Shown here: one piece after another, positions 63,393 to 64,000 of the stretch | Position numbering within the stretch: position 1 is the stretch's first letter | How the letters are laid out: each line of letters starts with the position of its first letter | From: Streptomyces endocoffeicus | GTDB lineage: Bacteria; Actinomycetota; Actinomycetes; Streptomycetales; Streptomycetaceae | NCBI RefSeq assembly: GCF_016741935.1 | Contig: NZ_JAERRG010000010.1 | Coordinates: 124,001-188,000 of the forward strand | Direction: 5' to 3' | Length of the DNA: 64,000 nt | Translations under genes and position numbers: made by a program | The notes under the pieces: generated by a model | Told to the model about the DNA's origin: nothing | The model's input: the letters and a program-made list of their open reading frames with translations, nothing else | Databases searched by the model: none

Positions 63393-64000
63393 GGCCGCCG
63401 CCAGCTCCGTCCGTCTCGTGCGAGCATCTCGTCCGCGGCCTTCGGCCCCCAGGTCCCGGAGGTGTACTGCTCGGGCCTGCCGTGCTGGTCCCAGTACTCC
63501 TCGATCGGGTCCAGGATCCGCCAGGACTGCTCGACCTCCTCATGGCGGGGGAAGAGGTTCGCCTCGCCGAGCAGGACGTCCAGCAGCAGCCGCTCGTACG
63601 CCTCGGGGCTGGACTCGGTGAAGGACTCGCCGTACTGGAAGTCCATCGTCACGTCCCGGATCTCCATGGAGGTGCCGGGCACCTTGGAGCCGAACCGGAT
63701 GGTGACGCCCTCGTCCGGCTGCACCCGGATGACCAGGGCGTTCTGCCCGAGCTCCTGGGTGTCGGTGGTATCGAAGGGGGAGTGCGGGGCGCGCTGGAAG
63801 ACCACCGCGATCTCGGTGACCCGCCGCCCCAGCCGCTTGCCGGTGCGCAGGTAGAAGGGGACACCCGCCCAGCGGCGGTTGTCGATCTCCAGCTTGATCG
63901 CGGCGTAGGTGTCGGTCTTCGAGTGGGGGTCGATGCCCTCCTCCTCGAGGTAGCCGTGCACCTCCTCGCCGCCCTGCCAGCCGGGGGCGTACTGGGCGCG
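63389..64000 (-). CDS. zwf: Glucose-6-phosphate 1-dehydrogenase (5' end cut)
   Basis: The visible 203 codons are the C-terminal part of Zwf, reading in from beyond the window edge: YAAIKLEIDNRRWAGVPFYLRTGKRLGRRVTEIAVVFQ, FGSKVPGTSMEIRDVTMDF, EAYERLLLDVLLGE and FPRHEEVEQSWRILDPI. These form the substrate-binding beta+alpha domain. The stop overlaps the opcA ATG by four bases. It commits glucose 6-phosphate to the pentose phosphate pathway and makes NADPH. Confidence 0.96.
   Translation of the reverse strand, partial: RAQYAPGWQGGEEVHGYLEEEGIDPHSKTDTYAAIKLEIDNRRWAGVPFYLRTGKRLGRRVTEIAVVFQRAPHSPFDTTDTQELGQNALVIRVQPDEGVTIRFGSKVPGTSMEIRDVTMDFQYGESFTESSPEAYERLLLDVLLGEANLFPRHEEVEQSWRILDPIEEYWDQHGRPEQYTSGTWGPKAADEMLARDGRSWRRP

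Overview
The window is high-GC actinobacterial chromosome, almost certainly Streptomyces. Evidence: very GC-rich third codon positions that create long false ORFs on both strands, frequent GTG starts, a mycothiol-dependent enzyme family, the sporulation regulator WhiA, and Streptomyces-type small proteins (SPW_0924-like, DUF6343). From memory, the gene order (polA, rpsA, coaE, uvrB, terC, uvrA, uvrC-rapZ-yvcK-whiA, gap-pgk-tpiA-secG, pgi, pgl-opcA-zwf) matches the core arm of the S. coelicolor chromosome. I see no rRNA, tRNA, CRISPR array, insertion sequence or prophage.

Layout. 1-12.3 kb: a cut branched-chain amino-acid binding lipoprotein, a small Ser/His-repeat lipoprotein, a PaaI-type thioesterase, an FdhF/YdeP-type molybdoenzyme divergent from polA, a secreted lytic transglycosylase, two small membrane proteins, an orphan gene and a Phd/Doc-like toxin-antitoxin pair. 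12.7-21.5 kb: helicase hrpB, a methyltransferase with an 18-bp repeat insertion, rpsA, a truncated beta-helix gene, a PAC2 protein, coaE and a TPR protein. 21.5-30.2 kb: small membrane proteins, an ADP-ribosylglycohydrolase, a FUSC-type exporter, a PemK-like protein, DUF1697, a kinase-like protein with a broken P-loop, two tandem DUF4360 secreted proteins, ogt and a secreted glycerophosphodiesterase. 30.3-42.9 kb: uvrB, two TerD-family genes, a TerC gene behind a probable manganese riboswitch, an MHS transporter, an MBL hydrolase, a mycothiol-dependent enzyme and uvrA. 42.9-51 kb: a lacI/pfkB pair, a Rieske lipoprotein and the operon uvrC-rapZ-yvcK-whiA. 51-64 kb: a zinc carboxypeptidase, lower glycolysis with secG, an RbpA paralogue, an MFS transporter, pgi, and the oxidative pentose phosphate genes zwf (cut), opcA and pgl with 4-base overlaps.

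The strongest pattern is regulatory. Genes across the window share a promoter of the form TTGTC(A/G)GTGG, 7 bases, TAnnnT, then 6-7 bases to the start codon. This is the LexA-independent DNA-damage promoter of actinobacteria (RecA-NDp, PafBC-controlled). It precedes polA, uvrB, ogt, an unannotated 206-residue protein and an MFS transporter; uvrC and the molybdoenzyme carry weaker forms. For most of these genes the spacing predicts leaderless mRNAs. The orphan gene at 10.9 kb and the MFS transporter at 58.4 kb are therefore candidate new members of the damage regulon. A second theme is low-complexity insertions in DNA-repair and other proteins (UvrA, UvrB, UvrC, HrpB, a methyltransferase), two of which share the same DNA repeat unit.
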